This document shows, piece by piece, positions 37,036-49,820 of a stretch of DNA of 64,000 nucleotides (positions are counted from its first letter, which is position 1; each line of letters starts with the position of its first letter). Under the pieces are notes generated by a model, which ran no database searches, was not told the origin of the DNA, and worked only from the letters and a program-made list of their open reading frames with translations. This DNA is from Paramecium sonneborni (taxonomy: Eukaryota > Ciliophora > Oligohymenophorea > Peniculida > Parameciidae): the NCBI GenBank assembly GCA_905182985.1, contig CAJJDN010000019.1:463760-527759 (forward strand), written 5' to 3'. Both the position numbers and the translations under genes were made by a program.

Positions 37036-37749
37036 TCATATAAAATATTTTCTTTTGTTAGGGGCAACTTAAAACACTTTAGGAAGTTTACATACACTTG
37101 TTTTCTAATTTGGTTCTGGACTAAAGAAAGTAAATAGCATTTTATCATCTTTGCTTTCTCTTTCTCTTGTGTAAATAGGTTTTTAAATTTTAATGATTTA
37201 TTTCTTATCATTATTTCGAACATTATTTAAAGTATTTACTCTGCTCGATCGTATTGGTTCTAATTCTTCTATTTGTTATAATTTATTAATGATTAAATCT
37301 TGGACAGAACTTTTATGAATCAACTTTTAATTTTCTTCTAAAAGTTCTTTAATTTTTGCTTAATATTGTGAATCTGATTAATTAGGTAAATCTATTTAAT
37401 AATTTTATGGATAATACTTGAGTGTGATAGTGCAGATGAAGTCCAAATCTATGGTGATTTAGGTGACAACTATCTAGAAGCAGTTTGAATTGTTGATTCT
37501 GTCGAATAAATACTTTAAGTTTTTCCATTCTTTAACTAAAATTAGTTTTTGTGTCTCATTAAGATGTTGATGGAAGAAGTAAATGTCTTCTTTAATCTTG
37601 AATTAATTTTATATACAAAACACAAATATTGAAATTAAAATATCTCAATTAATTAATTACTATGATTAGATAATATATCTTTTTTTGTTGGAAGCTACTT
37701 GATTTTGATTTGGAAGTCTAACACGCTTACTATTAAAAAGATTATTCAT
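37036..37749 (-). CDS. hypothetical protein with coiled coil
   Basis: Start MNNLFNSKRVRLPNQNQV at 37747-37749, two or more short introns in 37570-37670, then DIYFFHQHLNETQKLILVKE, CTITLKYYPQNYQ, AKIKELLEENQKLIHK and IEELEPIRSSRVNTLN. A 19-nt intron near 37090 (AAG acceptor) would give a stop at TGA 37036-37038; without it no stop is reached before the next gene. Unknown function. Confidence 0.4.
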
Positions 37750-38491
37750 ATTATCATGTTATAATCTAAATTTTGAAGAACTTTAATTTAATGAATCAAC
37801 TTTCTCAAAATTTTTTATATTTTTTAAAAGAAAATTCAGTTTTATACATTTAATCTTACTTTTAGGGATGTTTTCATTCTTAAAATTACATTTTTTTTAA
37901 TTATTTATTCTTCATAATTATAAATTAATATATAAGACTTAGTATTTAATTTTATATATTGAATTTTATTAGATTTATTATTAAATAAATAAAGGTTAAT
38001 TTATACTATCTTGTGTAATTAAAGGCTTCTCTTAATCTTCTATTAATTTTAAATGTTTGTTTTTTAGTTAAAGTTTTAAATTATTTATAAAAATAAAAAA
38101 TAAAAAATAAATATTATTTGATTAAAAGATTGACTATAAAATGTATTAATTAGAATTCTTTGGTTTTGTTATGTTTGTTAATTTCTTTTTATAAATTATT
38201 AATTATATTCAACTTTTCTTAAGAATTTCTTTATAGGAAGTAAATTAATAGTATTTATGTGATCAATTTATGAGAGAGAATTGAAAAGACATTATTAAAT
38301 AAAATATTAATATAGAGAATAATAAATTGAGAGAATTTAAAAAAATGTGGTATTGAATAATTAAATTATAAATATTTAAGTGATTATTGATAAATATTGA
38401 TTAAATTAGAATTGCATAAAATTTTTTAAATAAATACTAGTATATTATAATAATATAATTTATTAAAAAGGAGAGTATAATAAAGTTTATT
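37750..38491. other. intergenic, low-complexity AT-rich sequence
   Basis: 742 bp upstream of both flanking divergent genes, very rich in A/T runs. No protein-like frame on either strand. Confidence 0.5.
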
Positions 38492-39073
38492 ATGTTTAAT
38501 AGTTATTAGTATGATAAGTAATTGTCTTTTACAAAAGATATAGAAAAAATTAAAAAGGACTATTTAAAGTAAAGAGAGAATCGTAAAGGTATTTAAAAAA
38601 GATTAAAATAGATCTTAATCAAAGATTATCAAAAAATTATAAGAAAAGAATAGAAAATTTTGTGATAAATATGTTAGAGAACCCAATAGTTTGTAATTAA
38701 TATAAGCCACTTGAGGCATATTAATTTAGGGATGAAGATCCAAGAAGAAATTTAGGAGATCCAAAAATACATTTTAAAGGATTTAAGCATGAAAAGGATA
38801 GAATTTAAGAGGCTTGAGGGGGAAATAACAATTTAGATTTTTTGCCAAATTTAAAAGCAGGAAAATATTGTTTTAGGGAGAGATGTTTTTAGATATAGAG
38901 ATAAAACTGCTTTAGCAAGAATTGAATAATTTTTGAAAGATCATACTTAATCTTAAGTAGAAAATATGAAACTTGATCATAAGAATAAATATAATTTTAT
39001 CATTTGTAAATCAATATCAGAAATAGATAAAGAACTATATAAAGTCGAAATTGGATAATCTAAATTACGATGA
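38492..39073 (+). pseudogene. interrupted ORF, unknown function
   Basis: MFNSYQYDK, a possible 20-nt intron, then RIENFVINMLENPIVCNQYK and DEDPRRNLGDPKIHFKGF. The frame meets a TGA near 38818 by a GAGGGGGAAA run. Two alternative frames continue (LDFLPNLKAGKYCF and RDKTALARIEQFLKDH), and the last runs to TGA 39071-39073. A single base error in the G-run or true decay would explain it. The blocks read like a short flagellar-type protein, but no family is recognised. Confidence 0.4.
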
Positions 39074-39123
39074 AAATAATTTTTATATATAATAAGAATA
39101 TTATATATATAAATATATTTTAT

Positions 39124-39639
39124 ATGTGGGAAATCAAAATAAAGAGAGAGAAAAGTTTGCCTGAGCCAGTTGGTTATAAAAAAGCATTTGATGATTGTCA
39201 AGGATAAGAGTTAAGAGAAGATTTAGAGAAAGTAATTAGTTTATGATAAAGACTTAGAAAGCAATGGGAATAGCAAAAGGAGGATTTGGAAATATATTTA
39301 TGATAATGTTTACATTATATATGACAGGAAATATGATGAATATATTTACAATAGTAATAATAGGATAATTTTTATGGTAAGCAATTTCAACAATAGCAAA
39401 AATGGATTAAGCATTTTAATTATTAGAGAATAGAGGAATATCTTTATTTTTTTATAAATTGATTTATTTATCTGCAGGATTATTACAATTAGGAGTTGTA
39501 CTTTATAAATTATACAATATTGGTTTGCTTCCATTAAATAGTGCTGATTGGATTGATTTAGTTCCATTACATCATGTAAATACAATTATGATTTCTTATT
39601 TAGTAAGAAGAGATTGTTGTACCATATAGCTATAATTGA
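39124..39639 (+). CDS. EMC4: ER membrane protein complex subunit 4
   Basis: EMC4 is part of the ER insertase for tail-anchored and multi-pass proteins. The short N-terminus ends PEPVGYKKAFDD, and a 20-nt intron (39232-39251, AAG acceptor) precedes KAMGIAKGGFGNIFMIMFTLYMTGNMMNIF. This matches the family's first membrane segment and its MYMAGN motif. Then come LWQAISTIAKMDQAFQLLE and a second hydrophobic pair with LYNIGLLPLNSADWIDLV, the conserved C-terminal signature. A final 28-nt intron (39576-39603) gives a short tail, TGA 39637-39639. About 155 aa. Confidence 0.88.
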
Positions 39640-39892
39640 TTTTATATTAATACACATATAATATAAATTAAAATGTATTTGTTATTATAGTTTAATAAAA
39701 TTTTCCATTCTGAAATCTTGGGATGAATTGCTAAAATTCTAAATGCAATTAGTAGATACAATACAACTCTATTATAAGTGGTACCTAAATAACTTGTGAT
39801 AATTGTTCAAATGCCTTTTATTGTTCAACCAAATGTAGAGACTTTGATTGGTACATTGTGATTACAATTGGTATAGGGAAGGAAATCATCAA

Positions 39893-40863
<971 letters not shown>

Positions 40864-41029
40864 TATGAATGAGTAAAAAAAAAAGTAGAGTTATAATATA
40901 TATTATGGTAAAATCAACAATAATTAAAATTAATTTAAATTATTATTTATTCACATATACTTTTTATCTTCTATGTAAATATTAATAATTTTTTAATACT
41001 ACCTTTATTTTATTAGATTTCAAAAATTT

Positions 41030-41166
41030 TATTTTACTCTAATTTCAGTTTTACTATCAAAATACCATTAAACTATTATTTTTGATTTTCCTTCATTTAA
41101 TGTTATTGTGTTTTGTATTTCAATAACAGTCAAAAATACATTTAAATCTAAATCTAAATTATTCAT
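41030..41166 (-). CDS. possible small gene or last exon
   Basis: The minus strand reads MNNLDLDLNVFLTVIEIQ...KTEIRVKQNF with TGA 41030-41032. The frame stays open upstream to about 41270 (HENRLLFFNQFLLSKN) without an ATG, so this may be the last exon of a short gene. Protein-like composition is the only evidence. Confidence 0.3.
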
Positions 41167-41270
41167 TCTGTCTTCTTAATCTATATTTTTGGATAGCAAA
41201 AACTGATTAAAAAATAATAGCCTATTTTCATGATTAAGACTTTTGAACAACAATAATCATTAATAAAAAT

Positions 41271-41904
41271 AAGATTAATAATATGAAGAAAATTAACAAA
41301 CATCCTTAATTAAAATATAAAAAGTATGTAAATCAAAAAAAATTTAATTTAGATAGGAAAATTTTGAGCATGAAAATATTAGTAAAAAAATATATTTTTA
41401 AAGTTTGAATATAAAAAGTATATATAATTGAGAATAATTAATTTAAAATTGAATCATTATAGAATGGTTCTATTAATAATTATAATAGGTATAGGACTAA
41501 ATATAATTAATATAATAATAATCAATAAAAAAATATTCCATTTCATAAGTAATTATTATAAGTAGTTTTTGATTAATATTTAATTTTTGCAAGCTTTACT
41601 AATAGGATTTAAAATACCTCTAAAAAATTTCTCGTGTTTTTTTGAGTTTAATTAATGAATATATAAATTCATTATTTTCTAACATATTTAATGGATTATT
41701 GATATGTAAAATAATATATAATTGGTGAAATCAGTATTAAGTTTATAAATGATTAAATCTGATGAAATTTTATAGAAATATTTTTTATGATAATTATGTT
41801 TCACTTTTTCAAAATACAAACTGAAAAAAAGTTGATTATTTTTCCTAATTTTTAATTAAGATAGAATATGAATAAAATCTAAATATTTGATAAAATAATT
41901 TTTT
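41271..41904. other. intergenic, AT-rich
   Basis: 634 bp with no coding frame I can support, in front of a plus-strand membrane-protein gene. Confidence 0.45.
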
Positions 41905-43084
41905 ATGATTACTAACTTTATAATTTTAGTATATTTAGCATCATGGACATTATTCATTGTTTTGATAATATTGATAGGATATCTATTAGATAAATCATTT
42001 AAATTAGCATAAATATCTCCTTAACCTAAGAATAAAAGTCCAGCTGAAACAACATTTGCAATTCAACCAATAACATCTAAATAATAAAGTTAAATTCGAA
42101 CATAATAAATAACAAGATTTGAAAACAATGAATTAGAGGATTTTTTTAATAATCATGGAGATAATTCACCTAATGTGAATTAAGAAGATTAATTTTATAA
42201 TAATGGAGAAAGAAATATTACAGAATAGAATTCTCCAATACGGTTAACGGTTGATCCAAAATAAGTTTCTTCTCCAAGAATGAATAGAACACCTTAAAGA
42301 TCAAATACATTAAGGAGAACAATATTGAGAAAACCAACGATAGGTACATATGAGGGAATAGAAACTGCATAAACTACAAATAGAAGAAGTTTAAAACCAA
42401 CTGGAAAATAATATATATAAAGTGATAGAAGCAGTGTTGGTGATCTTACACCAAGATCAACGAATTAAAAATAATAATAACATAATTAACCAAGAACTTC
42501 ATAATTTAGTATTCTTGGAAAGAATGAAGCAATAAAAAAAGATCAAAATGTTTAGATACCTAAACCAGAAAATGATATTTATGTATAAATTAATGTAAAA
42601 ATAGAAATGTCATCAATTTAGTAGGATATTTTATTCTCACAAAGAAGGGATATCTAGAATATTTATGATCTTAACAATATATTTTCGATAATTAATTTGT
42701 TTGGATGTATCAGGATTACTTATACATTATTTACCAAATCTTAATCTATGGATTATAATTGGTATAATAACAGGCATAATAATATTATTAAAAATAAGTG
42801 ATTATTATGTAATCAAAGGAATAGTTCATCATTATTAAAAGTTGAAATATATTTTAATTATTTTATGGATGTCAAGTATAGGAATACTAGTTTGGCTCAT
42901 AATATTTTATAGTTTTGATAATTTATAATGGTTAATTGAATATCTACCTAGTTTACTATTAGATTTAGTAGTGATTGATCCATTAAAGTACTTAATGATA
43001 AAATATTGTTTATAAGAACCAAAGAAAGTCAGAGAACCTAAATCAAAGGTAGATGTTATAAAAGTAATGCAATAAATTAAATGA
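41905..43084 (+). CDS. multi-pass membrane protein with long disordered loop
   Basis: Starts MITNFIILVYLASWTLFIVL, an N-terminal membrane segment, followed by about 200 residues rich in Gln, Asn, Ser and Arg (NRTPQRSNTLRRTILRKPTIG) that look cytosolic and phosphorylatable. An unresolved intron near 42620-42645 is needed. Then three or four hydrophobic helices follow (IIIGIITGIIILLKI, ILIILWMSSIGILVWLIIF, LPSLLLDLVVIDPLKYLM). The last of these resembles the linker-plus-helix near the end of polycystin/REJ-type proteins. TGA 43082-43084. Confidence 0.6.
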
Positions 43085-43297
43085 TTGTTTTCATATTATT
43101 CGTATCGTAACTGTGTATAATTATAGATAATATATGTGAAGATAGTAGTTTATAGATAAAGTCTAAAAGAGTATGTGTTATTATTATATCTAAATAAAAT
43201 ACATCCTTATAAAGACTTGTCCATAAAGCTATTTACCAAAGTTAATGCTAATAATTTAGGATTTGTTTAAAATATTATTAATTCATATATCACCATA

Positions 43298-44187
43298 TCA
43301 TCTTCTCCATGATCTATAAATGTTAGATGATAATTACTTTTGAATAGGACCTCTACTTATTTTAAGAATTCCACTAGTTTATCTGTCATCGCTATTTTTA
43401 TTATTCTATCCAACCAATTTAGCAGATAGTCTTCTCAACTATAAGAATAATTAAGAATCCTTACACTTTTATCATCTCCATTAACATTAACCACCTCTCC
43501 GTCAACCTTTGAAACAAATAACTCAGCATTATCTTATTTAAAGAATCTAATCAAACCAATTCCTTCAGGCTATATAAATATATTTTAATATAAATACTTT
43601 GACATTTCCAAAATTATCTCTCTCTAATTTACACATCTCCATAGGTCCATATTATGAACAAAATTCCTTTATTATTTAAATTAAGATATATACTCTTAAT
43701 CCTGTTTCTGTTTAATGTGGATCTAAACCTCTTACTATTACATTTGGTCTAGGCCCTTTTGATATAACTTCTCTATCTCTTTCTCTCTCTCTCTCTCTAT
43801 TATTATTCGATCTCTATTCTTCTCTATTTCTAATTCTTTCTATATCTCTTTCTCTATCTCTCACTCTATCTCTTCCTCTCTCTCTTTCTCTTTACTATTA
43901 TCTTGGTCTATTTTAGATTCTATTTATTCTCTATCTTCTTGCTTATCCAGTTGGTATTCTTCTAAATCTATTTTATCTTTATTATTATCCCTGTTATGTT
44001 TTCAACAAACATGTACATGCTATTATTATTATCTTTATTGTGTTTATCTTTATTTCCAAACTGGTCTTCTACCTCTATTTGATTAAAATCTATCTCCTCT
44101 TCTTCCTCTTCCATTAAATTACTTATTATTTCTATTTCTATTCCCTTTCTATCCTTTTTCAAGATTCACATATTCCAATTCACTCAT
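43298..44187 (-). CDS. RNA-binding protein with RE-rich region and RRM
   Basis: Start MSELEYVNLEKGQ at 44185-44187. Basic Arg/Gly/Gln-rich N-terminus (NGRGRRGDRFQSNRGRR), a 26-nt intron near 43992-44017, then an Arg-Glu/Arg-Asp repeat whose DNA is the CT-rich tract at 43772-43900. An RRM follows (PNVIVRGLDPHQTE, CSQYGPMEMCKLERDNFGNVK, LIRFFKQDNAELFV, VNVNGDDKSVRI). The RNP-1 block is atypical. RE/RS proteins usually act in pre-mRNA splicing; here that is inference. Ends QLSSNIYRSWRR, TGA 43298-43300. Confidence 0.7.
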
Positions 44188-44249
44188 TTTAATATTTAAT
44201 TTATTATTTCTCTCTATATATTTCAACACAAATTTATAATTACAAATTA

Positions 44250-45371
44250 TCAATCATCATCAGTATAAAAATCCAATCTTGAATTTGTAAATTTTAAAGA
44301 ATATAACCAATACGAGAAATGCTAAGTAACATACACAGCATTTTTTAATTTTTCTGCACTACTACCAAATATTTTCAAATTCTTTTCAATTGTCTCCAAT
44401 CCTTAATAAGACTATGGTAAAAATGATAATATAAATTCATTTGCAATTAAAAGCATATGTTCTCCATTTTATACATCACAAAACTCTTAATTTTATGTAA
44501 CCTCTATTATATATTTTCAATATATAACCTTCTTTGATATCCAATTATTTATTATCTCCATTCCTCATTTCTTATTAATAATTTTAAAGTGCTTAATAAC
44601 CTAAAGAATTCAAACATTTTTAATAAAAAACTGTAAATATAGCCATCTATTTTAATTTAATTAATAAATACTTCTTTATATGCTTCAACACATAACTTTG
44701 GACCTATTTAAGTTAAAAAATATGCTAAAATTTTAGTAACATTTGTTTTTCTTAAAGATTTATCATTATCAAAAGGTTCATTAGCAAGTAAATCTATATC
44801 TTATGTTTTTATCTTTAATATAAAATTTGAATTCTACTTTTTCATTTGTAAGATCTTTAATTTAATCATATATTCCTTAATATTCAGAACAATTTGAAAA
44901 AACAGTACAAGGAAAATTTTAAAGAAGAAAAACTTATGCCTCAATATCATTCTTAAATTTTTCAACTTATCTAAAACTCCCTAAACTGTCTAAAAATGTT
45001 AAAAGCTCTTCTAATGTCTCATCTGGCTCATTTCCACTTTCAGATTATCCATCATCAGATTTAGCACTTTTTCTATCTTAATCTTCTTGCTTTGTATTAT
45101 ATTGCACATAAATACTCTTCTTGGTCTACCTCTTCCTGGTCTTTAATTTGCATTATTAGGCAATTAAGTTCCATCAGGAGCTACTGAATCATGTTTCTAT
45201 CTTTACATTATAAAAAGCTTATTACTTTAAATGAGTATATAATGCAGCATAACTAAGATAACTTTTACCACAACCACAAGAATAATCTCTATTATTTGAA
45301 TCATTTCGTCTCCTTCTTAATCTTGCCTAAACTGAATTCTCATCTCGATTGGCTGAATTTTATTAATCCAT
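44250..45371 (-). CDS. zinc-finger protein with AT-hook-like motif
   Basis: Start MDQQNSANRDENSVQARLRRRRN at 45369-45371. A C2H2-like finger reads YSCGCGKSYLSYAALYTHLKQKH once a 25-nt AAG-ending intron near 45201-45225 is removed. It is followed by SVAPDGTQLPNN and RPGRGRPRR, an AT-hook core (GRP within basic residues). Further introns lie in 45070-45125. The remaining 250 residues include an acidic DDGQSESGNEPDETLEELL and helices. DNA binding is likely; the target is unknown. Ends near LDFYTDDD, TGA 44250-44252. Confidence 0.65.
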
Positions 45372-45442
45372 AATTTATTTTATATATTAAAAACTAAATT
45401 ATTATTATTTATTGATGATGATATATTAAATAGTTACAAAAA

Positions 45443-47100
45443 TATCAATCATCATTAGATTCTTTTTCTGGTTAAATAAATTCACAAGTTACACATAAAA
45501 ATGTTAAAATTATGCTTAAACCTAATAGTCCACAAACAAAATAATAAAATATTCGATTAAATTTATTTCGAAATTTCATTTTCTTCACTTGGCTTACTAA
45601 AAATACATAAAATAATGTAGGAAGCCCTAATTAAATTGCATTACAAGCTATTGCTCCTAATAAATTATACACAGTTCCCAAATTTTATATAAAAACTGCT
45701 CCAATAGCCAATAATATAAATAAACCAATACTGATTCCATAAAATCGAATCGCTTAAGATTTTTTTCTGAATTACAAAAGATCCTTGTAATACTACTCAG
45801 TTTATTAAGAATCTATTAGTTTCTTTTTTGCTTAAATATTTACTTTTTTATTTTCCTATGATTAATAATAAGTATTACTGTGAATTGTTTAATCATCTAA
45901 ATAAAGTTATTTCTTCCTCCAAAAAATATAACTGGTAATGTAAGTGTTGTCGAAAAAACAAATGATAAATTTAAAATAACAAACAAAACAGCACCAACAT
46001 CTTTTTCATTAATACTTAATAAGAAATTCGGTTATATCTATAATTATATAATAATATTTCTTACATTTGCTCCATAAGTTGCATATCCAAGTAATCCAAC
46101 AATTAAATATAAAAAAGATCCCTAACAAAATCCTAGAATTGTTGATTTGATTAAATTTTAATCAGTTGGTTAAGCCATTCCTTTAAAAATTGGAAATAAA
46201 TTAAATTGCCAATTAAATGCTAATATTAATGTTGGCATAGAGGCTAATGCTCGATTAATATTGAAATTATCAGGAATCCACCATGAAAATTCATGACTTG
46301 ATTATTCAATTCTGAAAAAATTATAGATAACAAGGCATGAAAATGAACTGATTGATAAAATAGCAAATAAACTTACAAATCTCAACTTCTCTATAGATTT
46401 AACAAGCAAAAAAGGAAGCAAAATTATACTTATTACAGCTAGAAATACTGGTCTTTTTAAATAGAATGGTTAGTCTTCGGTTGTTCTATCAGTAAAAAAA
46501 TTGATAAGGTTGCTAGTTGTATCTCCAAAAATGCTAAAATAATTTAATAATTTACATTAATTCACTTAAACATACCCCCAAATTTGATAAAATAATCATT
46601 ATATTTACAACAATGATAATCCATTTATGTTTGAAGATATAAAATCCTATCGTTGAAAAATTACTTCTTTTTGATAAATTCTTAGATTTCAATAATAAAT
46701 TTGAAGAAAGGATACCCACACAAAAAATAATCATCAAAATAAAAATTGTTAAAATAGCACCAAAGTTAGATGCTACATAAGGCTAGATTATAATTATTAA
46801 AATACTATTCCTAGGATTCCTACTCCAACCATACTTTTCATTACAATCACAGATGTCATTGGAAGAGAAGTTTTTTATCCCCTTTTTTACCAAATAGATG
46901 ATTGGCCTGTAGATTACATAAAACTCTTCTCTAATGCTTCATCTCCACTAAAAAATATATAATACAAAAAACCTTAATTAATTAGCAGGAATTTCATCAG
47001 TTGAATTTCTATAACCTTCTTAAACATTAAATTAATCATCCATTGAATATGATCCTTATACTTCATCAAAAGCATCTTATGATGGTTTATTTTATTGCAT
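45443..47100 (-). CDS. amino-acid/auxin permease (AAAP, SLC38-like) transporter
   Basis: Start MQQNKPSQDAFDEVQGSYS at 47098-47100, a polar N-terminus of about 90 residues, then TSVIVMKSMVGVGILGI, the first-helix signature of AAAP transporters. About ten more hydrophobic segments follow through 45450. Several short introns interrupt the frame (near 46960, 46800, 46550, 46050 and 45900). Conserved Asp/Asn in later helices were not checked. Ends FIQPEKESNDD, TGA 45443-45445. Confidence 0.7.
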
Positions 47101-47337
47101 TTCCTTTATTTTTAGAAGCAATTTGATTTTATTTATTGAAAATGTATATGGATTATTGTTGACGTATTTATAAATGTATATTTTATGATGAAAATTAATA
47201 TTTCACAAATAAATACTTTCTATATGTAATTGATAGATACTTAATTTAAAATTCACTCTTAAAAACAACTAAATACATTTTACTGATTACTCTACTTAAT
47301 CAAATAAATAATTATTAAATAAAAAAGTCAAAATCTT

Positions 47338-48480
47338 TTTTCAGCTAATGCTTATTATCTCCAACTTTCGCTGAATTCATTAATATTAGCCATAAATTCA
47401 TCTTAATATCCAATTGGGGCTTTTTTAGGATCTTTTAATGGATTTAAATTTAAAGCTAATCCTATTATTTTTTTTTCATTTTTTATTATTGTTTAAGGAT
47501 CAACTATTAATTTATCAAACTATAATAATACCAAATGGAATTGAATCATCTGAACTATATTTTTAAGATTCATCTATAAATTCAGATTATTCTTATTTTA
47601 ATTTACATGTTTCGACATTATCTTAACATTTTTTTAACATTTTTCGAGGATCAACTCCATGAGATCTAAGTGTGTTCATGATTGAAATGAAATTTTCTTC
47701 ATTTTTAATTTTGATTTATTTCTGTTAATCTTCAATAACAGATTTGAATTTATCTAATTGAGAATTCATTTCTTAGATTTAAGATTTTAACAAATTATTT
47801 TATCGAAGAAGAGAATCAATTTCTTTCTTTTAGGTTTATATATCATTTCTAATAGATTATGCTAGTATAATGAAAAGTTTTTTTAAATCTGAAAAAATTG
47901 AGATTTTTAAGGATTACTCTTTGATTTCCATTTTATCAAGCAATTCTTGAAATGAATTAAGTGAAACTTAGTTCTTAAGATTCTAGCATTCAGCAAAAAG
48001 AAAGTTTTCAAGAATTTTAAACATAGGTTTAGGTGAAAGCTCTTTTTCAGGAACTGTGAATGATGATGCTTCTTAACAAGTGTTGTATTTCTAAACTTTT
48101 TAATTAATCTTTTCACTAACTTTTTCTTTAAGTGTACTAATTAAATAACTAGTAGAAATGTTAGAATGTGATCCTCTTAAAACTGTGAAAATAATTACAT
48201 ACATTTACTTTCATCTAATAATTTTTATTTTATATCTCCTCCTGCTTTGGATTAAAGTCGTTGATGTAAATTTGAATTATAGTTACATGATTTATTTAAT
48301 TTTTATTTGCTAGTTAAATTCAAAAGATCCTTGTTAGATGTTTGATTGCTATTTGGATGAGAGTACATCTCTCTAGAATAATCATTTGGAGTTTACTTTT
48401 TGTTAACATATTAGACTTACATTTTTACGTTATCGGTAGATTTTGGAAATTAACTAATCCATATGAGGAGTTCTATTCAT
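47338..48480 (-). CDS. coiled-coil protein, unknown function
   Basis: Start MNRTPHMDQLISKIYRQRKN at 48478-48480, then a 25-nt AAG-ending intron near 48396-48420 and a 26-nt CAG-ending intron near 48182-48207. The N-terminal 100 residues are polar (PNSNQTSNKDLLNL). The middle is helical (FQELLDKMEIKEQSLK) and the C-terminus contains KDPKKAPIGYQDEFMANINEF. Frame joins in 47550-47870 are not all resolved. No family recognised. Confidence 0.5.
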
Positions 48481-48565
48481 TTTATTTTTATATTTTATTA
48501 ATTAAATGTTAAAGAGCTAAATGTATTCATATACAAATACATAAAAATACAATAGTTCTATTATA

Positions 48566-49063
48566 ATGATGTCTTAATTTTATGGGACTTCAAATAGAGT
48601 ATTATATTTAACATGAATATTTTCCAATGAATCTAAAGGAATTTAATTGAGCAAAATCCTATATTAATTATATATAGATTTGAATAGGACATTTGAAAAA
48701 GAATATAAAAGAATTAAATAGAATTCAATAAATTAAAGGGCTCAAAAAGTATTTTAAAATATGTATAATAGATTTTAAAATATTATTTGAGTAATTAATA
48801 AAATCTAAGAAACGTTAAGATATGATTTAATTTTCATAAAGGTAAAATTTAATAAAAACTTATTATTAGACTAATTCACAAAGCTTTTTTGAATATAATC
48901 TAAAAAAAAAGAATTTATAGGGTTGGAAACTTTGAATATAAAAAAAAGTAAAGATTAATAATCAGAACTCAAAGGAATTGATGACTATAGAAATAAACAA
49001 AATTAAAAATTTTTCAATAAATATAGAAAAGATATAATAGAGATGAGATTGATAATATTTTGA
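48566..49063 (+). pseudogene. interrupted short ORF
   Basis: MMSQFYGTSNR, then a block YIDLNRTFEKEYKRIKQNS ... RAQKVFQNMYNRF, a TGA in frame near 48791, and a further block KKEFIGLETLNIKKSKDQQ ending near TGA 49061-49063. Introns with unusual borders may explain the breaks. Function unknown. Confidence 0.35.
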
Positions 49064-49158
49064 TGATTAAATATCATATATAATTGGGTGGAGAATTAAA
49101 TGAGAAAATGATTAAATTGTATAAATTTAATTAAAATCATAATAATTTATTAATTATA

Positions 49159-49798
49159 TCAATAATCATCTTCATCTTCATCAACTTCATTTTCTCTATC
49201 TTCTTATTCGATGACACGTTATTTCAAAATATAAAATAATCTATCTTCTCCTTTTTTATCTTCTTCTCCTATTATTTATTAATTTCTTTTAAATCTAAAA
49301 TTTTTTATGAAACATACCCTCTTAATGATATGATAGGTGTTGATTCACAATCAGTTTGGTATGCTCTTTTAGTTTTTTTTTAATTTTAAATCAACTCTAA
49401 AAAATATTTTTGATCAATTTCTGAAACTACACTATAATCAGGTGATCTTGGAATGTTTTCTTCAGTGTTGTCTATTGAATCATCAAATTGTTTGTTAATT
49501 TTTTTATTTAATTTCTTTTAGCTTTTTTTCTTTTAAATTAAACTATTCATACCAGGTCTTATATAACATCTATATATTGAGGATTATTTTCATCCAGATT
49601 TTTTTAACTTGATGCTTTTTTTTTTATTTTTTTTTCTGGCTTTTCAGGTTCAGGTTATTTCTCCTCTTTATATTATTTATTTAAAAGGTATAAGCAAGAA
49701 AGTAGACTTATGCCAAACAATATTTAAGGAGTAGATTGTTTAATAACTGAAACAGACAAGGATATTTTATGCTGAAAAGTTTAGAATACTGTATGCAT
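49159..49798 (-). CDS. acidic single-pass membrane-anchored protein
   Basis: Start MHTVFQTFQHKISLSVSVIK at 49796-49798. A hydrophobic segment (ILFGISLLSCLYLLN) at residues 27-41 is probably a membrane anchor or signal. The rest is charged: KPEKKIKKKASSQKN, SPDYSVVSEIDQKYF and an acidic tail ENEVDEDEDDY. Two 23-nt introns (near 49541-49563, AAG; near 49290-49312, TAG). TGA 49159-49161. Its 22-bp spacing from the divergent coiled-coil gene at 49821 is very tight. Confidence 0.6.
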
Positions 49799-49820
49799 TA
49801 TATTATTAATTATAAAAAAT

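Noticed and set aside
43765..43900. CT-rich tract as a separate simple repeat
   Set aside because: It is the coding sequence of the Arg-Glu repeat in the RRM protein, not an independent element.
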